Assembly: GCA_019914945.1 (NCBI GenBank) | Contig: CM034105.1 | Span: forward strand, 6,758,001 to 6,822,000 | Direction: 5' to 3' | DNA length: 64,000 nucleotides | DNA from: Typha latifolia | Taxonomy: Eukaryota > Streptophyta > Magnoliopsida > Poales > Typhaceae | Part shown: piece after piece, positions 55,621-64,000 of the stretch | Layout of the letters: every line of letters begins with the position of its first letter | Position numbering within the stretch: the stretch's first letter is position 1 | Notes under the pieces: model-generated | The model's database searches: none | The model's input: only the letters and a program-made list of their open reading frames with translations | What the model was told of the DNA's origin: nothing | Position numbers and translations under genes: made by a program

Positions 55621-57448
55621 TAAGGGTTAATTATACTGACACCACTTGTACTATACCTAGTTTTTATAGAAACTTTGCTCTTTAAATTTAAGTTACAATG
55701 TCCCTCCTAAACTTGAAATCTAAGTAAAATAGCAAAAGACACTGACAAAATATAATTAATAACTATTGTACCCCTAATAAATATATCACATTATTAATTT
55801 TTAAATAAAAATAAATTTAAAAAGTAAATTATAGAATTGCCCTCAACTTAACATTTTTCCTCTCTCCTCCTTCCTCCCTTCTCCCTACCGTCATTCCCTC
55901 GAGATTCTTGCCTCTCTCCCCTCCTTCCACTCTCCTCCCTCCACTCCCCACCGTCACTACTCCTCTCCCTCTCCTCCATCTTCTAGCGCAAGCATGGAAG
56001 ACCCTCCCCTCCTCTATCCGATCCGAGTCCTCCACCGCAAGTGACGTCGCCCACTACGTGCCGCCCTCCTTGGCCACCCTCATCCTTTGTCTGATTTGAG
56101 TCCTCCACCGCGCATGACCTCGCCGATGGTCGCACTGTCATCCTCAATCATCCTCGCCCTCACAGCTTGTGGCTGCCCTCGCCTTCATCGCCCTCAGCCT
56201 TTGCTGCCCTTACTCTCAGTGCCCATGGTTGCCCTTGCCCCTCACCCTCCTTGACCGCCTCAGGTGGAAGCTCCTCCTCAAGGCCGACGGATGGTGCTTC
56301 AAGGCTGCCCCTCGATATCCTAGCTGGCTGCACTATGCTTCAAGCTCCTCGCTGATGCTGTTGATGGTGAGATAGGGGAAGGGGATGAGGGGAAGCTATA
56401 TTTAAATCTAATCTAGTTATCCTAATTTAATTATCCTAATTTAATTAAAAGGTTAAAATAAAAACTGTATTTTAATCTCTATTAATTTGATTGAAATATA
56501 TAACGATGACATCTAGGTCATTTTGAAAAAGTATGATGGCAATGTAAGTTGACTAACCTAAATTTTTTTCACTGGACACTAAAAAGAGTGACATTAAAAT
56601 TTTTCTAAAATTTAAGAAGATTATAATCTAAAAAAATTTAGTAGCCCTCCGAAAAAATCTGAGTATAGCGGGTGTCAGAGCAAGGCACATGCAAGCGATA
56701 CGCTTTGTACGGTGCACAGTGACGGGCGGATGATGTCATTCAAGGGACGTTCCAGGAGTGTCAGGACTGGGAGTAGTTTGGTTCGATCAGTTGATGTCAG
56801 ATTCGGCATAATATTTTTTATAATAAGTTAAAGGGTTGTTCACCAGATTTTCTCATAGACCGTAAAATTATATTTTGTTACGATGGGAAATGACTAATTA
56901 TTGTAAAGAAAAATAACTAATGAAATGACTTTACCGCCGAGAACAAGCGCCGCACCCAGAACAATGACATTACCGCCGCGATCACCAGGGACCGAAATCT
57001 TCAACTCTCATCCGCGAATCCAACGTCTTTTGACTTCTTCCTTTTTTAATTCCTTGTTCAGCTAGAACTCGATTCCGGGAGTAAATCCCAAGCTTTATTC
57101 CCATTTTTGGCCTATAGTTGTAAGCTTACTGACATGTTCGATTTCTTACCCGAGTATGATATCGAGATGCGCTCGGAGCGGTGAACTCGAGCCAGAGATC
57201 GATGAGCAGCACTGGAAGCTACGATGACCCACGTAAAGGTAGCAATGGACTGGCGGATATGGTGGACGAGTCTCTTATTGGCCACCATGGCAGAGTCTCT
57301 TGCTTTTCTCGGCGTTCTACAATCTTAACAAGCAAATCAATCTTTTACTATCAACTAAGTGAAATATAAAGGAGTAGTTATTACAAGAGGCTGTATGCAG
57401 ATCTTAACTAAGTAAATAATTTGTATCTAATTGTCTTCATTCTCTGAC

Positions 57449-58084
57449 AGCATCTGGTACAGGAATCGCCGAAAAACTTCTGAAGTGGAACCAAAGGCTT
57501 GCAAGAACATGCTGATAATTCAGGGAGCACTCCTCTCCACTATGTAGCGTCAAGTGGAAATGATAGAATGGTTAAACTTCTTATTGAATCAAGAAGAGAT
57601 TAAGAGAAAAACTGAAAATTCTATATTCATTCTCTATCTGTTTACAAGCTAATCTAGGCTTTTATAAGTAGCCCTCTAACAAACCCAACTAACTTCATCT
57701 TAATACAGCTGTAATAGCCTAACTAACTTTATCTTAATACAGCTGTAATAGCCTAATTAACTTCATCTTAATACTTCTATTAGATCACAATAATTCTCTG
57801 ACATATATCGCAGACTCAGGTGGCTTATTTCGGTGCATGTTGCTGCTATCACGGGCAAAGTTAGTATAGTTGATGAACTCATCAAACACTGTCCTGATTC
57901 AGATGAATTAGTTGATAACCAAGAAAGGAATTTGCTTCATCAAAAACAAGCTGATAGTTCGGTATGTCCACAAAAGGTCAGAGCTTGTGAAATTAATGAA
58001 TGGTAGGGACTATCAAGTGAATACACCTCTACATCTGGCAGTAAGAATTGGAGATCAAGGGATTGTTATTCTATTGATATGAAA
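57449..58084 (+). pseudogene. Ankyrin-repeat protein fragment (ACD6-like)
   Basis: Exon-like pieces carry ankyrin repeats: ADNSGSTPLHYVASSGNDRM then VKLLIES (57511-57592); ISVHVAAITGKVSIVDELIK then HCPDSDELVDNQERNLLH (57830-57940); and LVKLMNGRDYQVNTPLHLAV then RIGDQGIVILLI (57989-58080). The last two are characteristic of plant ankyrin proteins of the ACD6 type, which have a C-terminal membrane domain; none is present here. A splice-like acceptor (CTGACAG, 57444-57450) precedes the first piece. A 34-bp repeat and other sequence (57600-57815) splits the first from the second, and there are frame shifts after 57940. A fragment only. Confidence 0.7.
57687..57773 (+). repeat. 34-bp tandem repeat, two and a half copies
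   Basis: AACTAACTTCATCTTAATAC plus AGCTGTAATAGCCT recurs at 57687, 57721 and (partial) 57755. It lies in sequence of LTR-end or intron character that interrupts the ankyrin fragment. Confidence 0.8.
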
Positions 58085-58552
58085 CCACTCTATCTTCTCC
58101 CTCGACTCCTCTCCCACACACACTGCCTCTCGGTTGCACTGCTCCTCCGACTCAGCCTAGGCGCAATTCGGTCTAGCTGAGCCCGATAGACTTCAAGCTA
58201 GTGGATCGTATCGAGAGCGAAGACATCAGGATGGTGTATTTGTGCTAGCTACGAGGCGAAGGCACGTCGCGCCATGCGTATGTGATGAAGGTGGTGGCAA
58301 TGGATTATTATGGAGGAGGGAGGTCACCCACGGTGGAGGAAGAGGTGGTGGTGGTGGAGAGCGGATGAGAAAGAGGGCGATGGTGATAGAGATGGAAGGA
58401 GGATGAGAGAAAAGAAAAGGATGATTTAGATGGCGGTAAATTAACAGAAGGGTGATAATATAATTATCTAAAGTTTGGAGGGACATTGTAAAAAAAATAG
58501 TTTAGGAGTCTATATGAAAATAGGATATAGTTCAAGAGGTGTAGATGTAATT

Positions 58553-59165
58553 ACTACTAAAGTTAAATACTTAATTATAGTATACTGGTCTAAATTTTTG
58601 ACTCAGTATTATTTACCTCCTCAATTATAATAACGTACAATTTATCTAATTTATTTATTTAAGATGTTATAATATCCACTCTTATAAAAATGTGTCAAGT
58701 GTTACACTTTAGATATCATAACAAGTAATTTGTGCATTTTTATAAAGAAAGTGATCTTGAGTTAAAGTTTAACAAAACAAAATATAATTTAATTAAATGA
58801 AATAATAAATTATTAATCTTGTAGAATGTGAAATTATAATAAAAATAAATTATAAAGAATTTTGAATAAATTTCCTATAATTTAATTATTTAGATTAAAT
58901 TTTGCAAATACAATTCAGATACTGCTCGAATACTGTGGTTGCTCGGATGTATTTATGTTGCAAATACTACTATGATCTATAGGCTATAGTTGTATGGGGA
59001 GTTTTTCACCAAACTAATCCTATTCTAGATTTTATATGCTGAAATAGACCCACCCAAAAGGTAATACCAAAAAGGAATCTGGTTTTGTCATATCAGCATT
59101 TATGTCAATAAATATTTTACTTAAAAATAAAAAAATTAGAAAGGCACATTATTTTTTTCTTTTTT
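58553..59165. other. AT-rich intergenic DNA, nothing recognised
   Basis: No coding frame or repeat of note. Confidence 0.4.
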
Positions 59166-60755
59166 TAATAATAAATTCGTAGAGATATTCGTTTCATTTT
59201 AGTTACACTTTGGAGGAATAATAATTGGTACATTCTTTACAATATTTTTTCTGGATAGCTAGACCAGCAAGGTTGTGAGCTATTGAGTTATTTGTCCTAC
59301 TCGAATAGAGAAACTTGAATGCAAACCTTTTCATCAGACTTTTATACTCTTGGATGATGGAGGATATCTGTCAATTGGTAATCTCATTGCTTGTGTTCAC
59401 TATATTAACTACCTTTATGCGGTCATGGTAGATAACACCACCATCTTGATCCTCCAGCTTCAAAGTTTCCAAAATGCGAAGTAGGAGGACGTGTGCTTTT
59501 ATACTGGTGCCACAGTTAGTAAGGAACATGTTTTTATACTATTTGAGATTTTATCTTTCATTAGCGATGAAATTCCCACCCCTCCATTGTAGCCACCCTT
59601 CCAGAACGCGTCCACCCAGCAGGTAAATCAATTCACTAATTCAATGTAGCATGGCTTAGCAGACTTTCATCTTAGTCTTGCGGCTACTTACCAAAGAAGA
59701 GCCATTGGACCATGGTTTGGAAATGAAGCATTTGATTTGAGAGACCACTCTTTGAGGGTGTTGCTTATCGTTCTCGAAGGCTGCTGCGTTTCTTATCTTC
59801 CTAATAAACCACATTGTGTTAAAGGTGTACCCCAAATGCTCTTTCGTTAGCTTTGTGCTAAGGTGCATCACCCACTCATCCATGCTAATAACCTCCTTTC
59901 TTGATGAAGCCCTAAAGTTGTGCGCCTTGCGCTTTGAGCAAGGTAGGACTAGTGGGTTTCTCAAATAGATTTTGTGCCCTTCAAAGAGTTTTACTCATAG
60001 TGTAGAGATGATCTCGCTTCTACTGATCCACTTTGGCACTGAAGAAGACCATTGATTTATTATAGTTGATGGCTTGGACTGAGATTTGACAATAAAGATC
60101 GATGATTTCTCTCAAGTTTGATGCGTCGCGGAGAGTAGAGCTGCTAGAGAGAAGTAGATCGTTAGTGAACATAAGATGAGTGAGCTACAGATGCCTTAAG
60201 ATTTGATACTTGTCAACCTCTTAATCTTGAGCTCTCTGTCAAGAAGGATGGATAAAATGTTTGAGCCAATGATAAGCTACGGAACAATTCCTTCAAAATC
60301 TGAATTTATTGTAGGAAGTATTTCACGCAACCGAGGAAAAATATTCACCAAATATTCTCCCATAGTTAAAAAATTATGAAACCACGTGGAATTAATTTAT
60401 CAGCCAATAATGAGGTACAGGGTTAGTGGGCACCCTTGCCTTAGTCCTCTTGAGAGGGTGAAGCAGCCATCGATGCTACCATTGACATCAAGTGTCAGGC
60501 TGGTGGTGTAGAGGTTGCTCATTACCAGGCATATGAATTTATCCGAGAAACCATACAACTTTAAGCAATCACCAATGGAAACACCAGTCCATTGGTCAAA
60601 GGCCTTTGGTAGATATGCATTTAGCATGGACGCTTCTTTTGAACTTCAAGAGATTTTGAGATAGGCGAGCACTTCTTGGGTTATAATTTGGTTGTTCACA
60701 ATCTGCCTACTAGTGGTGAAGGCGCTTTGGTTCAGCGCAATGATTATGTAATGGT
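59166..60755 (-). pseudogene. L1-type LINE relic (ORF2 RT to C-terminal region)
   Basis: Minus-strand remains of a plant L1 ORF2. From 60755 down: ALNQSAFTTSRQIVNNQIIT and QEVLAYLK; KAFDQWTGVSIGDCLKLYGF and SDKFICLVMSNLYTTSLT; GCFTLSRGLRQGCPLTLYL (about 60430); then, after a deletion, HLMFTNDLLLSSSSTLRDAS, where the catalytic FADD is FTND; SVQAINYNKSMVFFSAKVDQ; and near 59700-59960 a C-terminal region (GYTFNTMWFIRKIRNAAAFE). Part of RT between the SRGLRQG and FADD blocks is missing, and stops are frequent. The 5' part of ORF2 (endonuclease) and ORF1 are absent, as usual for LINE copies, or were removed by element G to the right. Confidence 0.75.
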
Positions 60756-60789
60756 TAGATAGGAGTTGATTAGGAAGAAAATAAAGGTT

Positions 60790-61181
60790 CCAGCAGTCGA
60801 AAGAACCCATCTCAGAACTAGGTGTTTGAATGGCTCTTCAAGCATTTGAACATAAATTTCAAGAGCAAAAAATTAAATAGGCATTCGAACAACCTTACAA
60901 GTGTTCAAACGCAATTTCCAAAAAGCAGAAAAATAGGCATTTAAACACCACCAAGGCCGTTTGAATGCATTTTCCTTAAAGCTAGAAAATTAATTGGTGT
61001 TGAGGACGTTCTAACAACTGACGGTGAGGAACTCTAGTTTATGTGTTTAATTAAGTGTTTTTGCTTTCAATAAGATTTGAACCTATTTGATCAAATTGCC
61101 AAGTCTAGTTGAGTCAGGGTGCCACCTATAAATAAATATGGCATGCACCTAGATAATTATCTTGTATTATTGGCTGTTACA
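60790..61181 (+). repeat. LTR of gypsy relic G (left boundary uncertain)
   Basis: The end GGCTGTTACA (61181) is followed after one base by a tRNA-Met-type primer-binding site (TGGTATTAGAGCC, 61183-61195). A TATA box (CTATAAATAAATATGG, 61133-61148) lies about 50 bp before the end. Decayed TTCGAACGC-like motifs (GCATTCGAAC, GTTCAAACGC, GTTTGAATGC) lie at 60880-60970. The start could not be fixed. Confidence 0.55.
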
Positions 61182-61253
61182 GTGGTATTAGAGCCAATCG
61201 AATCTTGGACCATCTTGAAGCTCCACTAATAGTGAATACAAGGTCTCGAAGGA

Positions 61254-62540
61254 ATTTAGAAGAAACGACGAATATGAAAGATCATCAGATTGTCTTCAAC
61301 CAAGAAGAGATCGAGGGATACTCCTATCAACCCTAGACAATCGGAAACCATAGTTGGCCATGTTAGGTTAGAGGGTAGGCATGTCTCTATGGACATGCTA
61401 CTCCTTCAAATGTTGGATGAAATAAGGTCAAAATGGGAAGTCGCAAGAGCAACCTAAGAGAAAATAGTGGAACTTTTAGCCGATGCACTTGCTGTTAGGG
61501 TGACCACCTCTACACCTCCAGAACAACCTCGAGAACAACCACCACCAAGGAATGAACCATTGCTGCCCATGCCACAAGAGCGAGAAAGAGAAGTAGAAGG
61601 GGGGCTACCCTCTCCATCGCGTACCGATTTCTTCGGAGAACCCAAGGGACTTCGTAGAAGACGGAGAGTGGCATGAATCTGAAGAGGACGAACCACATCA
61701 TGAAGACAAGAGAGGCTACCACCAAATAGGCCAGAAGGCCCCTCCTTGGAAACTTGCACTGCGGCATCCACTTGTGGAAGATCGGGGTATTCACACTCGA
61801 ATGAGAAACATCGACTTTCCCAAATTTAAAAGTAGAGATCCGATCAAATGGCTATACCATGCTGAGCAATTTTTTTCTTTCCAACAGATTGAGGAAGATG
61901 CCAAGGTCTTGCTAACAAGTTTTCATTTAGAAGGTCTACCCTTCTACTAATGGCAAGTTGGAGCGTTGGGAGGAGTTTAGTGCTGGAATTTCTCAGTGTT
62001 TTAGTGCTGAATGATATGAAGACTTTGATGCCTTACTCACCAAGCTTGTGCAGCGAACTATTGTTGGTGCTTATCAAAAGGAGTTCGAGAAAAAAAGTAG
62101 TATGTACAACCTGATGTGATCGGATGCACTGCTATGGAGTTCATTTGTATTAGGGCTGCGGGCGGGGGGGGTAATCTAGGCGGATGTGAAGGCTCTTCAA
62201 CCTGCCATTTTAGAAGATGTCTTCCAGTACCCCATCCTAATGGAGAGGAAGCACCAATAAATGAAGAACCAAACCCGCACACTAGTGGCAAGTCAAGACA
62301 GCCGCTACTTGGCTCGACCACTAGTGCTGTTTGGTGGACTAGCTACCGGACAGAGAGCAACGAGGACTTTCCAAGGCCAAAGGGATCCACTTTGGCCATC
62401 TACTTATGTTAAAGGGAGTACTAGACTTGCGGTCCAAATCTCACACATGCATAGGTGGAGCAAAGGGCTAAGGGTCTTTGCTTTCAATGTGATGAGCATT
62501 TCACACCTAGATACTACTACACACGAGCTATGGGTAGCAT
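61254..62540 (+). pseudogene. Element G gag
   Basis: After the primer-binding site, broken frames give a proline-rich linker (STPPEQPREQPPPRNEPLL), the capsid start MRNIDFPKFKSRDPIKWLYH then AEQFFSFQQ (61801-61885), YEDFDALLTKLVQ, YQKEFEK, and a zinc-binding end GLCFQCDEHFTPRYYYT (62470-62520), in which the His and last Cys of the usual GHRC have been lost. Stops and shifts are many. It belongs with the gags of B and E. Confidence 0.7.
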
Positions 62541-63090
62541 AATGCTCATTGATAGTCGAGAACTTCAAAGAGGATGTTGTTGTTGAGGAAGAATGCCTAG
62601 AAGTGAACCATGAGCTGGACCAAGAAAAGTGTGAGGAGGAAGACAAACCGACGAGATCTCTTTACATGTGTACTCGAGTACTGTCGCGCCAAAAACTCTT
62701 CGAGTGAATGGCTTGATCAAGAAAAGACGTGTACATATCCTTATCGATTCAAGGAGTACATATGACTTCTTAGATCAACTGTTGGCTAAGGGGTTGGATT
62801 GGAAAAGGAGTCGACAACAATGTTTGACGTGGCAATTGGCGACGACACAAAGTTGAAGGCGAGAAGTCTTTATTAGTCGAGTGGGAATAAGGGTGCTAAG
62901 ACATGATCTTATCGTCGATTTGTATCCTCTCACCCTTTGAGGAGCTGACATCGTTCTAGGCACGCAATTGTTGTAGAGCCTAGGTTTAGTGATTTTTTAT
63001 TTTAGCGCTATGTAAATGATGTTCAGGCTAGACGACAAGGTGGTGTGATTTGATGGAGTAAGAGCATCATCTAGCCCTACTCTATAGCCC
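62541..63090 (+). pseudogene. Element G protease fragment
   Basis: The frame at 62668-62856 carries TLRVNGLIKKRRVHILIDSR and then STYDFLDQLLAKGL, a retroviral-type protease in which the DSG triplet reads DSR. GADIVLGTQLL follows at about 62940. The sequence then loses similarity at about 63090, where another LTR-like sequence starts. RT and later domains are absent. Confidence 0.6.
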
Positions 63091-63119
63091 ATGGCGGATC
63101 TACCAAGACCAAGGGAGAT

Positions 63120-64000
63120 GGCCTACATGTTGCTCATGGCTCCAACAACCCACGTGATACTCACGTGACTCAATAATCAGTATTTCCACAGATAATAATA
63201 ATAATAATTAATTTACTAAAAATAAACATAAATCTAATAAGACAAGAACTACACAAGTCACGTGCCACAATAAATCTCCAAAACCATATGTCTATACAAA
63301 TCCATACTATCCAGCTCAAGTAGGAGCTATAACATATTCTACATAATAAAATGGAAAATATCTAACTCTGTGCAGCAGCTACTCCATGGTGAACTCATGA
63401 TCCTCTAGATTTATAATATATATTCCACTAAAGGTGGTGAGCATAATTGCCCAGCAAGTCTAAAGATTATATAAATATAACAAAAGTGATTTTCATACTT
63501 ACATGAATATGACAATATGTAAAGATGCTAAAATAAATGTTTGTTATGCCCAAATTATTAAATATTACTATTTTAATTATATGTAAACCATTAATCAATT
63601 AAATCTCATTTAATTACTAATAGTCAAATTTGGGCCCAAACCAGTTTTAGGCTTAGCCACTTAAATTAATTGGTCAATACCAATCAACTCAATCTACCTT
63701 TTATCTCTCAAGTTATGCTTAAATCAAACCAAAATCCACTAATCACTTTCTTCCTTATCTAAATCAGAACGAGTCTAAATTCCTTCCTTTTTTATCGAGC
63801 AATAGATTTTCAGCAATCAAATCTCTATCAAGTTGTAGAATTTTAGCAAGAAATCTTCACCTAATATAACAGATTTTTAGCTTCAATTTAGCAAAAAATT
63901 CAGTAATAATTGCAGCAATAAACAAATTTTAAATTTCTATTTGAACAGCAATTTCCAGCCAAGCAAATTATCCACTTACTATAGTAGATTTCCAATACAT
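63120..64000 (-). repeat. Partial gypsy LTR-like sequence running off the window
   Basis: 63361-63470 (CAGCTACTCCATGGTGAACTC, AGGTGGTGAGCATAATTGCC, CAGCAAGTC) has the same succession of blocks as 23270-23345 in the D LTR (GCGGCTACTCCTCGCTACC, GAGGGTGAGCTTACAGCCCA, GCGAGT). It is therefore probably part of a minus-strand gypsy LTR. A (TAA)n microsatellite lies at 63196-63213. The end is outside the window. Confidence 0.35.

Larger units (their letters stand above)
55626..58552. mobile_element. Probable large TIR element carrying a captured ankyrin gene piece
   Basis: The left arm (GTTAATTATACTGACACCAC at 55626, then TTGTACTATACCT, TATAGAAACT and ACAATGTCCCTCC) matches the reverse complement of the right arm (58430-58552: GTAATTACATCTACACCTC, CTTGAACTATATCCT, TATAGACTCC, ACAATGTCCCTCC). 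Inside each arm lies a CT-rich (55860-55980) or GA-rich (58310-58410) block, which also mirror each other. The middle contains an ankyrin-repeat gene fragment. No transposase or target duplication was found, so it could also be two separate MITEs. Confidence 0.4.

Noticed and set aside
56169..56375. Overlapping frames around 55900-56375 as a Ser/Pro-rich protein
   Set aside because: C-rich, stop-poor composition on one arm of a probable transposon. Frames overlap with no consistent start, domain or splice pattern.
57135..57186. Short peptide MFDFLPEYDIEMRSER as an upstream ORF or small gene
   Set aside because: Sixteen codons only, with no support beyond a plausible 5'-UTR-like setting near the ankyrin fragment.

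Overview
The window is plant nuclear DNA. The evidence is the last coding exon of a plant-type PP2A B' (B56) regulatory subunit at 2746-3105, many nested LTR retrotransposons (Ty3/gypsy chromoviruses, a Tat-like gypsy relic, a SIRE-like Ty1/copia), L1-type LINE fragments, short TIR/MITE elements, and AT-rich intergenic DNA with polypyrimidine tracts. I cannot name the species. There is no operon-like organisation and only one convincing host gene. An ankyrin-repeat gene fragment (57449-58084) is broken.

Layout. 1-9100 is gene-proximal: a large intron carrying a hAT-like element (126-806) and a TIR element (1737-2607), the PP2A exon and its downstream region, three MITE-like insertions, a decayed Tat-type integrase tail and an LTR fragment. 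9094-33693 is a nested stack on the minus strand. A gag-only gypsy, B (LTR and gag N-terminus at 32650-33693, further gag at 22656-22976 and probably 9556-10485), was entered by Tekay-like chromovirus A (10486-15783 plus 22173-22655). A's 5' LTR was in turn entered by large element C (15784-22172, TSD TGCTG), whose 3.2-kb interior has no ORF. B was also entered by the nearly intact Tekay-like element D (22982-32644, TSD AGTGG). 33694-41700 is a plus-strand SIRE-like copia, H, with an extra 3' gene. 41750-43240 holds a 111-bp tandem repeat and a MITE-like copy.

43244-53953 is plus-strand chromovirus E (TSD ATATT), inserted into a LINE reverse transcriptase. E itself carries two insertions: F (46957-47935, TSD CCTTG; one LTR plus primer-binding site plus a stub of the other LTR) and a 3.2-kb solo LTR of the C family (48637-51871, TSD CCTAT). 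53959-64000 has the other half of the LINE, a probable gene-capturing TIR element around the ankyrin fragment, a second L1-type LINE relic, a gypsy gag-protease relic (G), and a further LTR-like sequence running off the end.

The most interesting signals are: a short palindrome centred on TTCGAA, clustered in the LTRs of unrelated copia and gypsy elements and in front of an internal gene of H; a 152-bp GT-AG intron that exactly interrupts the gag-protease reading frame of D and is absent at the same site in A; element C, with an 89-bp inverted copy of its LTR terminus where a 3-kb 5' LTR should be; and arrays of short hairpins inside two LTR families. All positions and repeats were read by eye. 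No alignment or database search was run, so family names are recognition calls.
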